From Bog-950 sp046329535 (lineage in GTDB: Bacteria > Bacteroidota > Bacteroidia > Chitinophagales > LD1): a stretch of 64,000 bases of DNA. The notes beneath the pieces are model-generated. The model was not told the origin of the DNA and searched no databases. It saw nothing but the letters and a program-made list of their open reading frames with translations. This document shows, in pieces, positions 61,173-64,000 of the stretch. How positions within the stretch are numbered: the first letter of the stretch is position 1; each line of letters begins with the position of its first letter. A program made the position numbers and the translations under genes. The stretch covers positions 268,244 to 332,243 of the forward strand of contig JAXLUN010000005.1 in NCBI GenBank assembly GCA_046329535.1. The letters run 5' to 3'.

Positions 61173-62504
61173 ATGAAAAAGAACCTTTTACCCCTTTGGC
61201 TAAGTATAGCCTGCCTTTTATTTATCACCCGACTATCCGCACAAATCCCACAAGCCTTCAACTACCAGGCAGTAGTGCGCAATGCAAGCGGGCAGATAGT
61301 TGCCAGCCAAGCTGTAAATTTCAGAACGACTATCCGTCAGGGAAGTATTTCCGGTAACATAGTCTACCAGGAAACCCACCTTGATACCACCAATGAATTC
61401 GGACTATCTGCTTTTGCCATCGGCACTGGTACTGTTGTCGCCGGTAACTTCAGCCTGATCAACTGGGCGCTGGGTAACTACTATTTGCAAATAGAGTTAG
61501 ATGCTACAGGCGGTAACAATTTTACAGATATGGGTGCGCAACAACTGCTTAGCGTTCCCTATGCGCTATATGCAAAGAGTTCAGGTTCCGGCGGTGGTAG
61601 CGGTCATACTGGCCCTACGGGAGCAACGGGCACAACTGGTATTACCGGAAACACAGGTCCGACAGGAGCTACAGGTAGTGCCGGAGTAACGGGAGTAACC
61701 GGTGCAACAGGGGCTGGTGGCGGTGCTACTGGACCAACTGGTGCCACAGGAGCAACGGGTCCCACAGGTAGCGGAGGGGGAGCTACAGGGCCTACGGGCC
61801 CTACCGGAGCAACCGGCCCAACGGGGAGTGGCGGCGGAGCGACAGGAGCCACGGGTGCTACCGGCAATACCGGACCAACCGGAGCTACGGGATTAAATGG
61901 CGTTACTGGCGCAACAGGTGCCGATGGTGTAACGGGGCCGACAGGAGGAACCGGAGTAACAGGTAGTGCCTGGGCTGATTATGCTGTGTTTACAGAAAGA
62001 CTACCATCGGGTATAAGCTCGATTACCACACTCGCCGATTCCGTTTGGTCTCCCCGCCAGCTAAACAACAATGAATCCTTAAACGGTTCGGCCATTACGC
62101 GCACAGGTAATACAATTACCCTGCAACCCGGCACTTATTACGTCCATGCAACAAGCGGCTGGGCTTTCAATGTGCCTTACAATACTACCTATAGCTATGC
62201 TATTTTAAATGCAACTGTCAACCTGCGGCTACGCAATACAAGCACTAACACTACCCTTGTGCTAGGCAAAGGGAACAAGCTAAGTGCCTACCGGCAAAAC
62301 CTAAACGGAGCCGTACTAACCGAACCCTATACACAAACTTTGGAAGGTACATTTACCGTAACCACTGTTACCACGGTAGTTCTCCAACAGTTTTTGGATT
62401 ATTCTGTATTCCCATCGGGTACTTCCAATTATTCAGCAGGCAACCCTACAAATTCCGGCGAAGACGAGATATACGCCAACCTGTTTATCCAAAAAATCAA
62501 TTAA
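61173..62504 (+). CDS. Secreted collagen-like G-x-T repeat protein with C-terminal jelly-roll-like domain
   Basis: 443 residues, signal peptide MKKNLLPLWLSIACLLFITRLSAQ. Residues 25-140 are a beta domain with the Bacteroidota landmark AFNYQAVVRNASGQIV ... LLSVPYALYAKSS that often precedes collagen-like tails. Residues about 145-265 are Gly-x-Thr/Gly-Pro-Thr triplets interrupted by GGG hinges, a collagen-like rod. Residues 266-443 resemble a C1q/TNF-like trimer head (LPSGISSITTLADSVWSPRQ, LQPGTYYVHATSGWAF). Probably a trimeric surface fibre. No T9SS signal. The Thr at the third position suggests O-glycosylation. The following gene starts 22 bases downstream. Confidence 0.8.
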   Translation: MKKNLLPLWLSIACLLFITRLSAQIPQAFNYQAVVRNASGQIVASQAVNFRTTIRQGSISGNIVYQETHLDTTNEFGLSAFAIGTGTVVAGNFSLINWALGNYYLQIELDATGGNNFTDMGAQQLLSVPYALYAKSSGSGGGSGHTGPTGATGTTGITGNTGPTGATGSAGVTGVTGATGAGGGATGPTGATGATGPTGSGGGATGPTGPTGATGPTGSGGGATGATGATGNTGPTGATGLNGVTGATGADGVTGPTGGTGVTGSAWADYAVFTERLPSGISSITTLADSVWSPRQLNNNESLNGSAITRTGNTITLQPGTYYVHATSGWAFNVPYNTTYSYAILNATVNLRLRNTSTNTTLVLGKGNKLSAYRQNLNGAVLTEPYTQTLEGTFTVTTVTTVVLQQFLDYSVFPSGTSNYSAGNPTNSGEDEIYANLFIQKIN

Positions 62505-62526
62505 CCCCCAGCCCCAAACTACCATT

Positions 62527-64000
62527 ATGAAAAACCTGTTTTATAAAATCATTTCCGCCTGTTTGTTTTCTCTTAGCTGCATCCTTGCCTTTGGTACTGC
62601 AGGCACTATCACTACTTCTATTACTACTTCCGGTGACCCAGTTTTTATTCAAGGGGCTTCGGGATTTGAAAATACACTCACCATTTCCGGAGCACCATCC
62701 GGAACACTATTTGTTTATGTATGCGTAATAGATGACCAGGGCGAAGTTTTGGATTCTACGCTGGCTATCGAAGATGGAGCAGACTATATAGATACCTTGG
62801 ATATGGGCGAACTGGATAGTACCGCAGTGGCCTTAGTCGCCCATTATTACGACGCTAATGGCGATTTCATTGATGAATCAGACCCTTATAATTTTAGTAT
62901 GATTGCTGAACCGGCTGGTATCAGCAACGACAATCTTGAAATCATTGTCGATAGTATGAACGATACAGGTATTGCTTATTTACAGTTTGTAATTTCCATG
63001 CCCGATTCTTCTGCGGAAATTGACGATGAAATTATAGGCATCGGCGGCAAAGAGTTCGGCTTTTCAGATTGTAGCATCGTCCTTTTCAGGGAGTATAATC
63101 TAGAGGATGGCAGCTTATCCGGAGACCATGCTGTATTTGAATATACTCTTTCTGCTTTTGGAGAAGATGTAACTACCAATGAGTTTGACCTAGACAACAT
63201 ATCCGGTTTAAACGTAAGCATTGATGCCGAGCTAAATCCGGTCATTACGGGACACTTTAGCTACAGCAAAGAGTTCTTTACGTTTAACATGCGGGACAAG
63301 ACCTTACCCTTGCCTATGATCAAACCCGCCTCCGTATCAGTAGGAGCAGGCTTAAAGGTAGAAGGTGGGGTATCGGTAGATTGTTATGTAGGATTGGATA
63401 ATAACGGGGATTTTGGCTTTATAGAAGGCAGTAACGGGGAGTTAAGTAATGCCTGTATAGGTGCCAAGATAACAGGTGAAGTACGGATAACAGGCAGCCT
63501 GGTCAATAAGCACATTGCCGGCATACAGGCGTCCTTACAGGCCATAGGTCGTATCGGGGCTGCCTATAACTTTAAAACAGCACCTGATTTTGAATCCAGC
63601 CTCGATTTTGGGGGCGATATACTAATCAAAGGTAAAGTAGCCTTAACAGGAGCCGTGGGCTGGTTTAAACGCAAACTATGCGGTGCCTCCGGCTGGTGCG
63701 AAGCCAATAATGAAATACTAAACGGAGTTATCTGGCCAAGAAACAATGGCGACCAGCCAAAACCCTTTGGCAACTTCCCGACCGGCCTGGATAGCCTGTT
63801 TCGTTCAGGTATGGCTGCCTGGTATAATAACTATTCCCGCTCAATGGAAATGGATACCAATGCCTTTTTTGATATACCGGAGGAATCTCCCCAACCAGCC
63901 TTTGCTTCAAAAGGCGGTCATACCGGCATAGCCTGGATAGAGGCAGACACCCTACAGGCACAGCTACTATTTTCCATACTAGATACGACTCAAAACCGCT
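62527..64000 (+). CDS. 5' part of a large secreted protein, cut by the window end
   Basis: 491 codons, frame open to base 64000, with no stop. Signal peptide MKNLFYKIISACLFSLSCILAFG. The mature part has an Ig-like beta domain (GDPVFIQGASGFENTLTISG), acidic segments rich in Asp (IDDQGEVLDSTL, DMGELDSTAVA), then a beta region with VSVGAGLKVEGGVSVD, similar in character to the C-terminal half of the 1913-residue protein at 24.2-29.9 kb. It begins 22 bases after the collagen-like gene and is probably co-transcribed. Family unknown. Confidence 0.6.
   Translation, partial: MKNLFYKIISACLFSLSCILAFGTAGTITTSITTSGDPVFIQGASGFENTLTISGAPSGTLFVYVCVIDDQGEVLDSTLAIEDGADYIDTLDMGELDSTAVALVAHYYDANGDFIDESDPYNFSMIAEPAGISNDNLEIIVDSMNDTGIAYLQFVISMPDSSAEIDDEIIGIGGKEFGFSDCSIVLFREYNLEDGSLSGDHAVFEYTLSAFGEDVTTNEFDLDNISGLNVSIDAELNPVITGHFSYSKEFFTFNMRDKTLPLPMIKPASVSVGAGLKVEGGVSVDCYVGLDNNGDFGFIEGSNGELSNACIGAKITGEVRITGSLVNKHIAGIQASLQAIGRIGAAYNFKTAPDFESSLDFGGDILIKGKVALTGAVGWFKRKLCGASGWCEANNEILNGVIWPRNNGDQPKPFGNFPTGLDSLFRSGMAAWYNNYSRSMEMDTNAFFDIPEESPQPAFASKGGHTGIAWIEADTLQAQLLFSILDTTQNR

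Noticed and set aside
61604..61867. Pro/Val/Ala-rich minus-strand frame
   Set aside because: Antisense reading of the Gly-x-Thr repeats, a low-complexity artefact.

Overview
The window looks like chromosomal DNA of a Bacteroidota bacterium (Chitinophagales/Sphingobacteriales-like; the genus cannot be fixed from sequence alone). The signs are three secreted proteins with type IX secretion (T9SS) C-terminal signals, a TonB-dependent receptor, CHU_C/PKD adhesin architecture, the surE-small membrane gene-lpxB order, and candidate promoters of the Bacteroidota TAnnTTTG type. Most genes start with a weak or absent Shine-Dalgarno sequence.

Region 1 (1-20.4 kb) is mostly ordinary chromosome. It holds the 3' end of mazG, a very large membrane histidine kinase, a small membrane protein followed by a TonB-dependent receptor, a secreted M43 metalloprotease, a PhoD-like phosphatase, an EEP-family hydrolase, an HtrA/DegP protease and dapF. 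A GtrA and CDP-alcohol phosphotransferase pair, lpxB, surE, a TPR membrane protein and folA follow. The lipid and envelope genes (lpxB, surE, CDP-alcohol transferase, GtrA) lie on the minus strand.

Region 2 (19.9-29.9 kb) is a tight four-gene minus-strand array: a 1913-residue secreted multidomain protein, a fibronectin-III protein, an outer-membrane barrel-like protein, and folA. The first three look like one surface assembly of unknown job.

Region 3 (29.9-33.9 kb) is accessory. A 1.2 kb stretch without a convincing gene carries a 42-bp tandem repeat array and several smaller repeats. It is followed by an AT-rich cassette of a ParB-like protein and a D12-class adenine methyltransferase, then a small zinc-ribbon/alpha-CTD-like protein.

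Region 4 (34-47.2 kb) holds T9SS cargo proteins (type A and type B), a coiled-coil protein, a copper ATPase, a NUDIX/pyrE divergent pair, a YbgC-type thioesterase, a YihY membrane protein and tRNA-Ser(TGA).

Region 5 (47.3-60.8 kb), directly downstream of tRNA-Ser, is a DNA-processing block: an OLD-family ATPase/Toprim nuclease, divergent sbcD-sbcC, and a two-gene unit of an unfamiliar SF2-type helicase (1201 aa) and an unrecognised 710-aa protein whose starts and stops overlap. This last pair is the best candidate for an undescribed, probably defence-related, system.

Region 6 (61-64 kb) has a collagen-like triplet-repeat surface protein and the 5' part of another large secreted protein that runs off the window.
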